From: Spirochaetota bacterium
Lineage (GTDB): Bacteria > Spirochaetota > UBA12135 > COTS27
Direction of reading: 5' to 3'
Length of the DNA: 64,000 nt
Assembly: GCA_013426755.1 (NCBI GenBank)
Contig: AP019861.1
Span: 2,620,922-2,684,921 of the forward strand
The position numbers were made by a program, and so were the translations under genes. Within the stretch, counting starts at the first letter, position 1. Every line of letters begins with the position of its first letter. Below are positions 55,803 through 64,000 of the stretch, in pieces. Under the pieces are notes generated by a model that saw nothing but the letters and a program-made list of their open reading frames with translations, ran no database searches and was not told the DNA's origin.

Positions 55803-58223
55803 TCAAAAAGTTAAATTTTGCCAATCATCGTTATTAGAATGATTATATTCTTCTTTTGAGTTTATTTTCCACGATGGATATTCAAACTTTATAATCCCAC
55901 CTACAATTTTATTAAAACCTTCAATTTGATTGTCTTTTATCCATTTTTGTAAAGCTTCAGCCTTGTATTTTGTATCTTGACTATTAAGAGTATTACCTGA
56001 CTTAGTATCTACAATATAAAGTATTTCATCTTTCTTAATAATCCAATCGGGATAAAAAAGCCTGTCTTTACCACCTTGTCCATCTTTATATTCCACAGCA
56101 AATTGATTTCTTCCGCTGTCATCTTGCTTATGCCACCAATCAATATCTTGAGTCTCTAAAAATCGAATAAAGTTCAATTCGTTATCTCGTCCATGATAAC
56201 TTTTTTTAAGATAAAATTTTTGATAAACATTTTTATGAGGTGAAATATTACTTGAATCTTGATTGAAGAAATTAGGTTGTATTTCCTGACCAGATAATAA
56301 TTCAAAATCATTAGTAAAACATTTTTCTTTTTCAGGAATAGAAATAGTAATTTTTTCTTTTCCTTCTGTTTCTTGTATTTTATCATCGTGTATTTTTCTA
56401 AATTCAATCAATGCAAGATGAATTGCTTTTTTTAATTCACTGTCAGGATTGAGAAATTCATTGACAAGAATTTTATAATATTTTGTGCTATCCATTCCTA
56501 CTATTTCTCCAAAATAAACATTAAGGGCTTCTTTTAAAGGACTCCAAGAACGAGAAGGATTATATTTTGCTTTTTCGTTTTCTTGATTTTTTAATTCCCT
56601 AAAACAAAGCAAGTTATAAAGTTTTTGAATATCCATTTCCGAAAGATTATAATTAGCTTCATTTGCTTCTTTTTTTAATTGAGGGATAAAGTTATCAAAA
56701 CTTTCAATTTCTGCATTAATGACAATCTGATTTTTTACTTCTGGATTCTCTAAATTAATTTTGTCGTTTAATTTTTTATAATTTTCTTTTTGTTTTTGAG
56801 TTCGTTTTGCTAAAAGATCATCACTGGATATGCCTTCTGTACCAAAAGACCTGTGTAATTGATTATGTAAACATTTTTCCCATTTATAAATCCCTACCAA
56901 AGTGTTATAATCTGTTTTATGATGAACAGTGCTTTTTAATTGAATAGGTTCTATGCCATCTTTTAAACTCGTAAAGTGAACAAGTGGTTTATTTGGAGTA
57001 GTCTCTGGAAGTGCCTCAAGATGAGATTTATTATAATTAGTATAAACATAAGCATTATTAAGTTCTGCCTTTTTATAATGCTTTCCTTCGGGCATTCTTT
57101 TAATTCTCCCTAAAATTTGTGTATGGAAAGCGGGATTTTTAATTTCCCTAAACATCACCAATATATCGGCTCGTGGACAATCCCACCCTGTAGCGGGGGC
57201 AACTTTAAAGAGCATAAAGTCTACTCCGCTTTGATTCCATTCTATATTTTCAAGATTTGCTTTTTCCTGACTTAACCAAATAGCAATTTTTTCTTCTGGG
57301 ATTTGCTTATTACCTTTCAAATAACTCAGAACAATATCTTTTTTATTACCTGTAATATCTTGGGTTTCATTTTCATCACTAGGTAATTGGATAAGAACAA
57401 GTGGGTTAATCTTAACGTCTTCTTTCTCATAGTATTGTTTTAATTCTTCTCTTTTTCTACAAGCAAGCTCTAACATCATTTGATCTTCATCTAAATCTTG
57501 TTCTTTGATAGACCTTATTTCTTCTTCTTTTTGGATAATGATTTTCTCTTTAATCAAACCACTGTCTATAACATCTTTTTCAAAAACTTCCACAAAACCA
57601 GCTTTTTTTTGATTAACATCACTAATATTTGGTAGATATTTAGGAGTAGCCGTAACTTTAATAATAATTCTAGGGTTGATAAGATTAATCACCTCATCGG
57701 CTAGATCTGTATCTGTTTGAGTGTGCGCCTCATCAATGATTAAAACTAAATCTCTATCGTCTTTATGTGTTTCTTTAATATACTCATCAAAAAGACCTTC
57801 GCCATTGGTATTTTCTGTATCTCTTCTTAAAAGCCTAGAGTCCTTTGTCGTTCCCTTAATCTTTTGCCAATTAATAAAGAAAATATTGTTTTCAAGGAGT
57901 TTTTCCTCATTGAGATTACCTAAATCTTTCAAGTGCATATCTGTGCCTTCATTAAAATAATCATAAAACTTCTTTTTTGATTGCCGATAAGAATCTTCAC
58001 TAAAAGAAATCCACAAATAAGCCTTATTTATTCCTTCTTGGAACTGATAATTCATATCTAGACATCGCAGAAAATCTGCCATCATAAGGGTTTTACCCGC
58101 TCCTGTGGGAGCTTTAAAAATTAAAGGTAGTTTATAGTTTTTAGTTTTCCATAATTTAATAAAACTCTCACTTAATTGTCTTATGGCCTCTTCTTGAAAT
58201 GGTTTTAGTGTTGGGTAGGACAT
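55803..58223 (-). CDS. res: Type III restriction enzyme, Res subunit (helicase-nuclease)
   Basis: 806 residues. SF2 helicase motifs: Q-motif region LKPFQEEAIRQL, Walker A KAPTGAGKT (37-45), DEAH in LVLIIDEAHTQTD (about 160-172), TATPKYL (about 190) and the late motif GRIKRMPEG (motif VI). The C-terminal PD-(D/E)xK-type nuclease is at about 735-760: FYPDWIIKKDEILYIVDTKSG. Together with Mod it cuts unmethylated DNA after ATP-driven translocation or sliding between sites. The ATG lies 4 bp after the ATPase gene. Codon use is far more AT-rich than in the housekeeping genes. The region after the stop carries a duplicated C-terminal fragment. Confidence 0.95.
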   Translation of the reverse strand: MSYPTLKPFQEEAIRQLSESFIKLWKTKNYKLPLIFKAPTGAGKTLMMADFLRCLDMNYQFQEGINKAYLWISFSEDSYRQSKKKFYDYFNEGTDMHLKDLGNLNEEKLLENNIFFINWQKIKGTTKDSRLLRRDTENTNGEGLFDEYIKETHKDDRDLVLIIDEAHTQTDTDLADEVINLINPRIIIKVTATPKYLPNISDVNQKKAGFVEVFEKDVIDSGLIKEKIIIQKEEEIRSIKEQDLDEDQMMLELACRKREELKQYYEKEDVKINPLVLIQLPSDENETQDITGNKKDIVLSYLKGNKQIPEEKIAIWLSQEKANLENIEWNQSGVDFMLFKVAPATGWDCPRADILVMFREIKNPAFHTQILGRIKRMPEGKHYKKAELNNAYVYTNYNKSHLEALPETTPNKPLVHFTSLKDGIEPIQLKSTVHHKTDYNTLVGIYKWEKCLHNQLHRSFGTEGISSDDLLAKRTQKQKENYKKLNDKINLENPEVKNQIVINAEIESFDNFIPQLKKEANEANYNLSEMDIQKLYNLLCFRELKNQENEKAKYNPSRSWSPLKEALNVYFGEIVGMDSTKYYKILVNEFLNPDSELKKAIHLALIEFRKIHDDKIQETEGKEKITISIPEKEKCFTNDFELLSGQEIQPNFFNQDSSNISPHKNVYQKFYLKKSYHGRDNELNFIRFLETQDIDWWHKQDDSGRNQFAVEYKDGQGGKDRLFYPDWIIKKDEILYIVDTKSGNTLNSQDTKYKAEALQKWIKDNQIEGFNKIVGGIIKFEYPSWKINSKEEYNHSNNDDWQNLTF

Positions 58224-58227
58224 AGCT

Positions 58228-60369
58228 TTATTCTTTAATTAATTTTTCAACATCTTGATATAATTGTTTAAGTTCATCTATCCCCATATCCAAAATAGGT
58301 TCATACATAAAAGAATTGAGGTGAATATTTATAGGAGTTATTAAATTTACTCTTTCCAATACTTTTACAGTATTATTATTTTGAAGACATTCTTCTTTGT
58401 ATGTCTCATATAATTTGTTTGTTTGATTTTTTTCTATTCCGCTAACATCAGCCTTAGTTTTTTTAATCATAAAGTCTTCAGCTAATAGCCTTATAGCAAT
58501 TGATAAAACAATTTTACTTTCTAGTGAGTTATCATTTTCTTGAATACCCTTACTCTCGTTTTTTAGTAAATCATAATAACTAGAATTATCTTGATTTTGG
58601 TCTTCTTTTACCTTTTCTTCACCAAAAATTACTTTTAAAATACACTTTAAATCTTTAATTGTTGATTTTCGAGTATCTGTTTTAATATGTAAGAATTTAG
58701 TAATTTGTTCTTTTTCTTCATTTTTTCCTAAATATTCTAATAAATTCCTTGCCATTGGAATAGAGGCTATGAGCATTTTATTATTATTTAAATTATCTAT
58801 CCAATAAGTTAAAGGGTTATTTTGATAATGTTCTTCTATTAATTCTATTTTATCCTTTGATTTTAGTACATTAAGTTTATTTTTTCTCCCCATATCTAAA
58901 CGATTAGATAAAGAACGGTGAAAATCAAAATTGTGAGTTAATGCTATTATGTAAAATCTTTCGTTTTTTGATATTTCATTAAGATAATCAATAATGGCAT
59001 ACTTATTCTTGTAATCAAAAGAATCAGCAATATCATCTATAATAAATAAACAATCTCTATTAGATTTTTTTCTAGCATTTATTTCAAAAAGAATATTTAA
59101 TATGTATAAAGCTCTTTTTTCTCCTTGACTAAGAACTCTTAATAAAGTATCTCTCTCAACTTTTTTATCATTAAACTTAAATGAAACTGATGGTGTTTTA
59201 TCATTTAGTATTACAGCTGCTTGATTCTCTACAAATAAATTAAAAGGAACAAAGAATTTTTCATTGAATTCAGTAATTACTTTGTCCCAGATATTTTTTT
59301 CTTCTTTTGCTTGTTTTTTAATTTCTTCTATAGTCTTTTTTGATTGATTATAAATTGGAAGTAAATTTCTAAAACTTTCTTTATTTTCTTTAAAATAACC
59401 AATCCATAACTTTGCTTTCAAATTTTCTACATTTTTAAATTCATTAATTATTTCGGGCTTATTAGATAAGTATTCTCTAAAATTTTTTAGATTCTGGTTT
59501 TTCTTTAAAATTTTATCTAATTTATTAAACTCTTCTTTTAACTTTTTATCTTTTAAAATTTTATTTTTTTCATCATCAATAACTTTTTCTAACTGTTTTT
59601 TATTTACTATTTCATCTTTTGTTCCTTTTAAAGATATAGAATGTTCTGCTTTGAAAAATCCATTTTTATCTAATTGTGCTGCTATATCTGTTGCTTGAAT
59701 ATGGTTAAAGATTCCTTTTTTAAAAAAATTAGATCGTTCTAAAAGTTCATTATATTTTGTTACATAGCTTTCTATACTGTTTATAAAATCTTTATTTTTA
59801 ACTATATCTTTTGTTTTATCATTAAATAATTCACTATATTTAATATTTTTATGTGAAGTTTCATCATCATTTAAAACTTCTTTTTCTCTTGTTTCTAGGG
59901 CTTCAAAAAACTTTTCTCTTACCCCTTGATAAAAGATCGCACAAATTTCTTGTTCTATATCTGTTTCATTCAATCCTGATATTTTTTTAATTTTAGTAAT
60001 AAAACCTTCTTTACTTTTTTTTATATTTTTATATTGATCATCAAACTTTTTTTTAAGTTCCGGTTTGACCAATAAACGATTTATCTTATCTGATTTGTAA
60101 CTTTCATCATAAGGCTTTATTACCAGTAACCCCTCTTTCTGTAAATCTTTTTCATCTATCTTAATTTTTCTCTTAGTCTTTCTTTCGGTATAAATTTCAT
60201 CTTTGGACTCTTGTCCCTCACTTAAATCTAAAAAAGTTTTAGCAAATGATGTTTTCATTGTCCCATTTGAAGCATAAATAGAGAAAACTTTTTTAGTTTC
60301 AAAATTAAACTCATATTCTAATGAATTTATGCCATAGCAGTTTTTAAGATTTATAGATAATTTTTGCAT
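58228..60369 (-). CDS. ABC/SMC-like ATPase inside a type III restriction-modification operon
   Basis: 713 residues. Walker A variant ASNGTMKTS at 33-41, long coiled coils (about 90-370, with KKSKEGFITKIKKISGL and EEIKKQAKEEKNIWDKV), ABC signature LSQGEKRALYIL (about 401-412), Walker B LFIIDDIADSFDYKNK and H-loop ALTHNFDFH. This build resembles the AAA_13/RloC/PrrC and OLD-like defence ATPases. After the ATPase comes an extension of about 230 residues (from IPMARNLLEYLG) with no nuclease signature I can name: the PrrC-type anticodon-nuclease triad and a HEPN R-x4-6-H motif were looked for and not seen. The gaps to mod (6 bp) and res (4 bp) show it is part of the operon. Its role is inferred. 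Confidence 0.85.
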   Translation of the reverse strand: MQKLSINLKNCYGINSLEYEFNFETKKVFSIYASNGTMKTSFAKTFLDLSEGQESKDEIYTERKTKRKIKIDEKDLQKEGLLVIKPYDESYKSDKINRLLVKPELKKKFDDQYKNIKKSKEGFITKIKKISGLNETDIEQEICAIFYQGVREKFFEALETREKEVLNDDETSHKNIKYSELFNDKTKDIVKNKDFINSIESYVTKYNELLERSNFFKKGIFNHIQATDIAAQLDKNGFFKAEHSISLKGTKDEIVNKKQLEKVIDDEKNKILKDKKLKEEFNKLDKILKKNQNLKNFREYLSNKPEIINEFKNVENLKAKLWIGYFKENKESFRNLLPIYNQSKKTIEEIKKQAKEEKNIWDKVITEFNEKFFVPFNLFVENQAAVILNDKTPSVSFKFNDKKVERDTLLRVLSQGEKRALYILNILFEINARKKSNRDCLFIIDDIADSFDYKNKYAIIDYLNEISKNERFYIIALTHNFDFHRSLSNRLDMGRKNKLNVLKSKDKIELIEEHYQNNPLTYWIDNLNNNKMLIASIPMARNLLEYLGKNEEKEQITKFLHIKTDTRKSTIKDLKCILKVIFGEEKVKEDQNQDNSSYYDLLKNESKGIQENDNSLESKIVLSIAIRLLAEDFMIKKTKADVSGIEKNQTNKLYETYKEECLQNNNTVKVLERVNLITPINIHLNSFMYEPILDMGIDELKQLYQDVEKLIKE

Positions 60370-60375
60370 GATCTT

Positions 60376-62214
60376 TTATTTTTTAATTAACCTATTAACT
60401 TCTTTGTAAATTTCTAGTATTGGTTCGGGAATATCTTCAAGACGGATATTTTTACTAAGAGTATAATTTTTCTTGATGATTTTCTTATAAGAAAATATAT
60501 ATAAGGCTGACTTGTAATTTCCTTTTAGTTGCTCTACTATTTTCTCAAACTTCTCTTTGCTTTCTCCAAAATAAATGCCTACTCGTCTTTTTTTATCTTT
60601 ACTTTCAAATATTTGATAAAAATTATTCAGTCTCAATTCTTCAAATATATTTTCCTTAATCGCTATCATCTGCCCCGCCTTATGCGTTAATTCCTTCCTA
60701 TTTTTATCATTGATTTTTAATTTTTCCTTATCTTTTTCATCAATGACTTTATCTATCGTTATTAAATCCGTTTTGAAGTAATGAAGATTACCACCTAAGC
60801 CTTCTACAAATTCGCCATTTCCATTTTTATTATAACCATTGATGACTTTTTTTATTCGTGGATAGGTTACTGCGGAGCAAATACCGTATTTTTCTTCCCA
60901 TTTATAATACCTTTTTGATTTCTCTTTTCTCTCTTTCTCAAATTCTATATTAGATAAATTGTACTTTTCTTTAAATTCTTTTTCTATACCGTTAATTTCA
61001 TTATTAGTACAGAGGATAAATTTTCTATTCCCGCCATCTTCTTTATTGAGTTGTAAAACTGCATGCCCTGTTGTGCCACTTCCTGCCATAAAATCAAGTA
61101 TAAGAGAATTTTTATTTGAAGATAATTTTAGAATTAAATGGATCAATTCATAGGGTTTTGAGTATTCAAAATTTACTTTACCAAAAAGTTCTTTAATTTT
61201 TCTGTTCGATTGTGTCGTTGAAAATTTATCTATTATTCCTATCTGTCTTTTATTTCTTTCTATTGGTTTATTTTTATTATCCACTTTTAAATATTGTTTT
61301 GTATAAACAGCCCAATTATTTTGTTTATCTTTCTTTATAACTACAAAACTGTTTTTTAATCCCCATTTTACTTTTTGTTCACTCCATCGCCAACAACCTT
61401 TAGGTTCTATTATAGTATTTTCTGGACTAATTATATTAAATTTTAAACTATCAGATTGTTGTATAGATGCACTATCTAATTTTATTAATTGATATTTCCC
61501 TCTTTCTTTTTCATATTCATCAGATAACTTGTATCTGTATTCATCTTCTATATCAACTCCTTGTATTTCTAAATTTTCTTTACTTTTGCCATAAACTAAT
61601 AAATATTCATGTTTAATTTTAAAATGCCTACTATCTCCACTACCTCCTCCTTCTTTATTAGCCCATACCAAATTCCCCACAAAATTTTCTCTCCCAAAAA
61701 TTCTATCGCAGAGTAATTTTAAATTGGCTTGTTCGTTGTCATCAATAGAAATAAAAATCACTCCTGTTTCTTTCAATAGTTTTTTAGCAAGAATTAATCT
61801 TTTCTCCATAAAGTTAAGCCATTTGCTATGGCGATAACCATCGTTGCTATCTACAAATCTATCGTTATATTTAAAATCCTTATTCCCAGTATTATAAGGC
61901 GGGTCAATATAAATGACATCAATTTTTCCTTGATGGGTATAGTTTAAGCAAGTAAGAGCATGAAAATTATCTCCTTCAATAAGAATATTTTCCTCTCCCT
62001 TATCGCTTTTGATTTCTTTTCCTTTTATTCTTTTTAAGACAGGTAGATTATTTTCACAATCAAGGACGACTTGTTCAGGTTCTTTTTCTTTATCCCAATA
62101 AAGCCCTAAACGAGTTTTTTGTAATTGTTCGATCTCCTTATTCTTTTCCTCAATCTCTTTTTCTTTCGCTTTGAGACGGTTCTCTAATTCTACTTGTTTA
62201 TTCTTATCATTCAT
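60376..62214 (-). CDS. mod: Type III DNA methyltransferase, Mod subunit
   Basis: 612 residues. A short coiled coil (LKAKEKEIEEKNKEIEQLQK) and VLKRIKGKEI precede the catalytic DPPYNTG at 104-110 in VIYIDPPYNTGNKDF. LTFISIDDNEQ-type wording (VIFISIDDNEQANLKLL) follows, then the variable target-recognition region (about 190-350), and the SAM-binding FMAGSGTTGHAV at about 372-383. DPPY before FxGxG makes it a beta-class N6-adenine methyltransferase, as in type III Mod proteins. It is the first gene of the mod-ATPase-res operon. No long simple-sequence repeat that would suggest phase variation is visible. Confidence 0.95.
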   Translation of the reverse strand: MNDKNKQVELENRLKAKEKEIEEKNKEIEQLQKTRLGLYWDKEKEPEQVVLDCENNLPVLKRIKGKEIKSDKGEENILIEGDNFHALTCLNYTHQGKIDVIYIDPPYNTGNKDFKYNDRFVDSNDGYRHSKWLNFMEKRLILAKKLLKETGVIFISIDDNEQANLKLLCDRIFGRENFVGNLVWANKEGGGSGDSRHFKIKHEYLLVYGKSKENLEIQGVDIEDEYRYKLSDEYEKERGKYQLIKLDSASIQQSDSLKFNIISPENTIIEPKGCWRWSEQKVKWGLKNSFVVIKKDKQNNWAVYTKQYLKVDNKNKPIERNKRQIGIIDKFSTTQSNRKIKELFGKVNFEYSKPYELIHLILKLSSNKNSLILDFMAGSGTTGHAVLQLNKEDGGNRKFILCTNNEINGIEKEFKEKYNLSNIEFEKERKEKSKRYYKWEEKYGICSAVTYPRIKKVINGYNKNGNGEFVEGLGGNLHYFKTDLITIDKVIDEKDKEKLKINDKNRKELTHKAGQMIAIKENIFEELRLNNFYQIFESKDKKRRVGIYFGESKEKFEKIVEQLKGNYKSALYIFSYKKIIKKNYTLSKNIRLEDIPEPILEIYKEVNRLIKK

Positions 62215-62251
62215 AATGTTATTAATTTAACTTATTAAGTAATTAATTGCT

Positions 62252-62323
62252 TTAATTAGGAATGAAACCCTTTAATTCATATTTAGATGCTTTTATAAGC
62301 TCTGAAATTTTTATATTTTTCAT
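62252..62323 (-). other. 23-codon upstream open frame before mod
   Basis: On the minus strand an ATG at 62323 opens a frame encoding MKNIKISELIKASKYELKGF and three more residues (IPN), ending at a TAA 38 bp before mod. It may be a leader peptide or the relic of an earlier gene. No ribosome site is obvious (AAGAG precedes it by 1 nt, GTCTAAGAG). Confidence 0.25.
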
Positions 62324-62445
62324 CTCTTAGACCAGAATTTTATTTTATTTTTTAGCATATTAATCTTTTCTCAATAAACATTTACTATACCATGATTATA
62401 CACTAAGTCGTTCTAAAAATTATCACGAATATGACAGGCCATCCG

Positions 62446-62525
62446 CGTTCATCTGCGTTCATCTGTGCAGTTAAATCTAATTCTCAATCTGTGTTCATCT
62501 GTGCAGTTAAGCCCAATTCTCAATA
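62446..62525. repeat. ATCTGCGTTCATC-type repeat cluster, right flank of the restriction-modification island
   Basis: CATCCGCGTTCATCTGCGTT is followed by TGCAGTTAAATCTAATTCTC (62466-62485), then a second round TCAATCTGTGTTCATCTGTG and CAGTTAAGCCCAATTCTCAA. It matches the left-flank cluster at 55391-55432 in the same orientation. Around it AAAAATTATCACGAATATG (about 62414) and AAAAATTGTTACGAATATG (about 62528) form an outer pair. Confidence 0.75.
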
Positions 62526-62621
62526 GTAAAAATTGTTACGAATATGTTAATCTAGTGATATAGTATAGATTGAAAAACGTGTTAAACATATTCTCAATTA
62601 GATACTCCTTTCTCAGCAGTC

Positions 62622-62834
62622 ATGAATATCAAACAATTGCTCTTCTATATCAAGGTAACGAGAATTACTGTTTCAACATTCACTCTGATTCTCATTGCAT
62701 TTCTAAGCTATGAGCTATTCTTTGCATCGACGCCCTATGCTAATGTACCTTTTTTATTGGTACTGCAGGCTATTAACACCTTAAACCTGGTCGCTCTCAA
62801 TCTAATCTCTGCTTTTATCAATCGTAATATTTAA
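62622..62834 (+). CDS. Possible small membrane protein
   Basis: 70 residues with two predicted transmembrane helices (about 14-34, STFTLILIAFLSYELFFA, and 43-64, FLLVLQAINTLNLVALNLI). The layout is plausible for a small hydrophobic protein, but there is no recognisable family and no clear ribosome site before the ATG. It lies between the restriction-modification flank and the repeat array, so it may be spurious. Confidence 0.35.
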   Translation: MNIKQLLFYIKVTRITVSTFTLILIAFLSYELFFASTPYANVPFLLVLQAINTLNLVALNLISAFINRNI

Positions 62835-63180
62835 AAACATTTATCAATTGGTACCCTTACACACTAGGCAATGATTACGCCTTAGATAAAAGCTTTCACC
62901 TCTCCTCTCTCAAATGAAGAGCAATTGCTAAAATTATCTTTAAGATTTTTTTAAGCAGACACCCGCTCTTCAATCACTACACCTTCTAGTATTTCCTTAC
63001 TAGAAATCACACTCATAGACTGTGTAGCCATCATTGCTACCCAATTCGTCTATTCCAATCTCCAATCTCCAACCAACCCACTTCTCAATCCCACTTCTCA
63101 ATTTTTAACCCATTTCTCTTCATAAGAGAAATACCACCTCCCTTCAAATTCGTCTCCTCTCCTGCCACACCACGTGTAGT
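62835..63180. other. Gene-free region before the 85-bp array
   Basis: Low-complexity C/T-rich segments (CCCACTTCTCAATTTTTAAC and similar near 63075-63120). No gene, promoter or structured element was recognised. Confidence 0.45.
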
Positions 63181-64000
63181 AGGCTACCCCAATTCATACA
63201 TTATTCCAGCTTACTACCACACAGAGTAGCAATTCTCAACATTGATACATTCTAGTACACCACCAAGCCCTAGTGCACCTACGAATTATTCCAGCTTACT
63301 ACCACACACAGTAGCAATTCCCAACATTGACAATTTCTAGTACACCACCAAGCCCTAGTGTACCTACGAATTATTCCAGCTCACTACCACACAGAGTAGC
63401 AATTCTCCATCATTGATACATTCTAGTACACCACCAAGCCCTAGTGTACCTACGAATTATTCCAGCTTCTACCACACAGAGTAGCAATTCCCAGCATTGA
63501 CACATTCTAGTACACTACCATGTCCTAGTGTACCTACCAATCCGCTTTTATCTGCGGTGAATTAGCTCCATACCATCCCATCTGTGTTTATCTGCGTTCA
63601 TCTGCGGTGAATTGAATTCATATCTCACTACAACGAACGACTCGTCCTAGTGTACCTACGAATTATTCCAGCTTCTACCACACAGAGTAGCAATTCCCAG
63701 CATTGATACATTCTAGTACACCACCATGTCCTAGCGTACCTACGAATTATTCCAGCTCCTACCACACATAGTAGCAATTCTCAACATTGATACATTCTAG
63801 TACACCTCCAAGCCCTAGTGTACCTACGAATTATTCCAGCTGCTACCACACAGAGTAGCAGACTACCCCAATTCATACATTATTCCAGCTTACTACCACA
63901 CAGAGTAGCAATTCCCAACATTGACAATTTCTAGTACACCACCAAGCCCTAGTGTACCTACGAATTATTCCAGCTCACTACCACACAGAGTAGCAATTCT
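63181..64000. repeat. 85-bp tandem-repeat array, interrupted, running off the right edge
   Basis: Units starting TTATTCCAGC occur at 63201, 63286, 63371, 63457, 63663, 63747, 63831, 63880 and 63965, mostly 84-86 bp apart. Each unit has CTACCACACAGAGTAGCAAT and TAGTACACCACCAAGCCCTA then GTGTACCTACGAA. Two inverted pairs lie inside: GTACAC/GTGTAC and, in the copy at 63831, CTGCTAC/GTAGCAG. A foreign block with ATCTGCGTTCATCTGCGGTG (63541-63640) splits the array. The segment at 63861-63880 repeats the array's left border (CTACCCCAATTCATACATTA), so the array appears partly duplicated. Confidence 0.92.

Noticed and set aside
58228..60369. PrrC/RloC-type anticodon nuclease or HEPN toxin domain in the ATPase
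   Set aside because: I found neither the PrrC-type catalytic triad pattern nor an R-x4-6-H HEPN motif; only the ATPase resemblance stands.

Overview
The window is AT-rich bacterial DNA (I estimate mid-30s % G+C), most likely from a spirochaete. The best marker is the 513-residue protein at 30468-32009, which looks like the spiro-SPASM family, known to me only from Spirochaetota. A complete alternative complex III plus A2-type caa3 oxidase locus, bacillithiol-type BshC and leuCD point to an aerobic or microaerobic, leucine-prototrophic, Leptospira-like or uncultured lineage. The assignment is inferred from recalled family distributions, not from a search.

Left part (1-9.4 kb): the 5' part of a DPPY DNA methyltransferase runs off the left edge. 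Divergent from it is a set resembling the E. coli yjfIJKLM / PspA envelope-stress locus: a YgiB/YjfM-like exported protein, a duplicated DUF350 membrane protein, a winged-helix-like protein, a YjfI (DUF2170)-like protein and PspA. Then come threonine synthase, a convergent LysE/RhtB exporter and tRNA-Leu(CAA).

Respiratory block (9.8-27.5 kb, all minus strand, transcribed right to left): actA-actB-actC-actD-actE-actF, a small membrane protein, SCO, coxB (with fused cytochrome c), coxA (YSHPXV, A2 type), coxC and the subunit IV gene. Together they form a quinol to cytochrome c to oxygen chain. Between coxC and the subunit IV gene sits an apparent toxin-antitoxin pair: a Panacea (DUF4065) antitoxin overlapping a small membrane protein. 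Many gene junctions in the block carry their own short tandem repeats.

Middle (27.5-54.6 kb): about 3 kb of repeat-rich non-coding DNA, then spiro-SPASM, a YhdH-type reductase, a PEGA lipoprotein, a methyltransferase and BshC. Facing them are an NHL/TPR/VWA protein and a membrane GAF-SpoIIE phosphatase. Next are leuC and leuD, separated by an orphan HTH-fused N6-adenine methyltransferase, then a membrane-anchored unknown protein, murB, a delta-9 type desaturase and rarA.

Right part (54.6-64 kb): a small Cys-containing secreted protein with a consensus promoter, then a very AT-rich type III restriction-modification island. The island is mod, an ABC-type ATPase and res, tightly packed. It is flanked by similar direct repeats and followed by a leftover second Res C-terminus. 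The window ends in an 85-bp tandem-repeat array. Across the window several conserved enzymes carry low-complexity or 8-residue repeat insertions, and intergenic minisatellites are plentiful.
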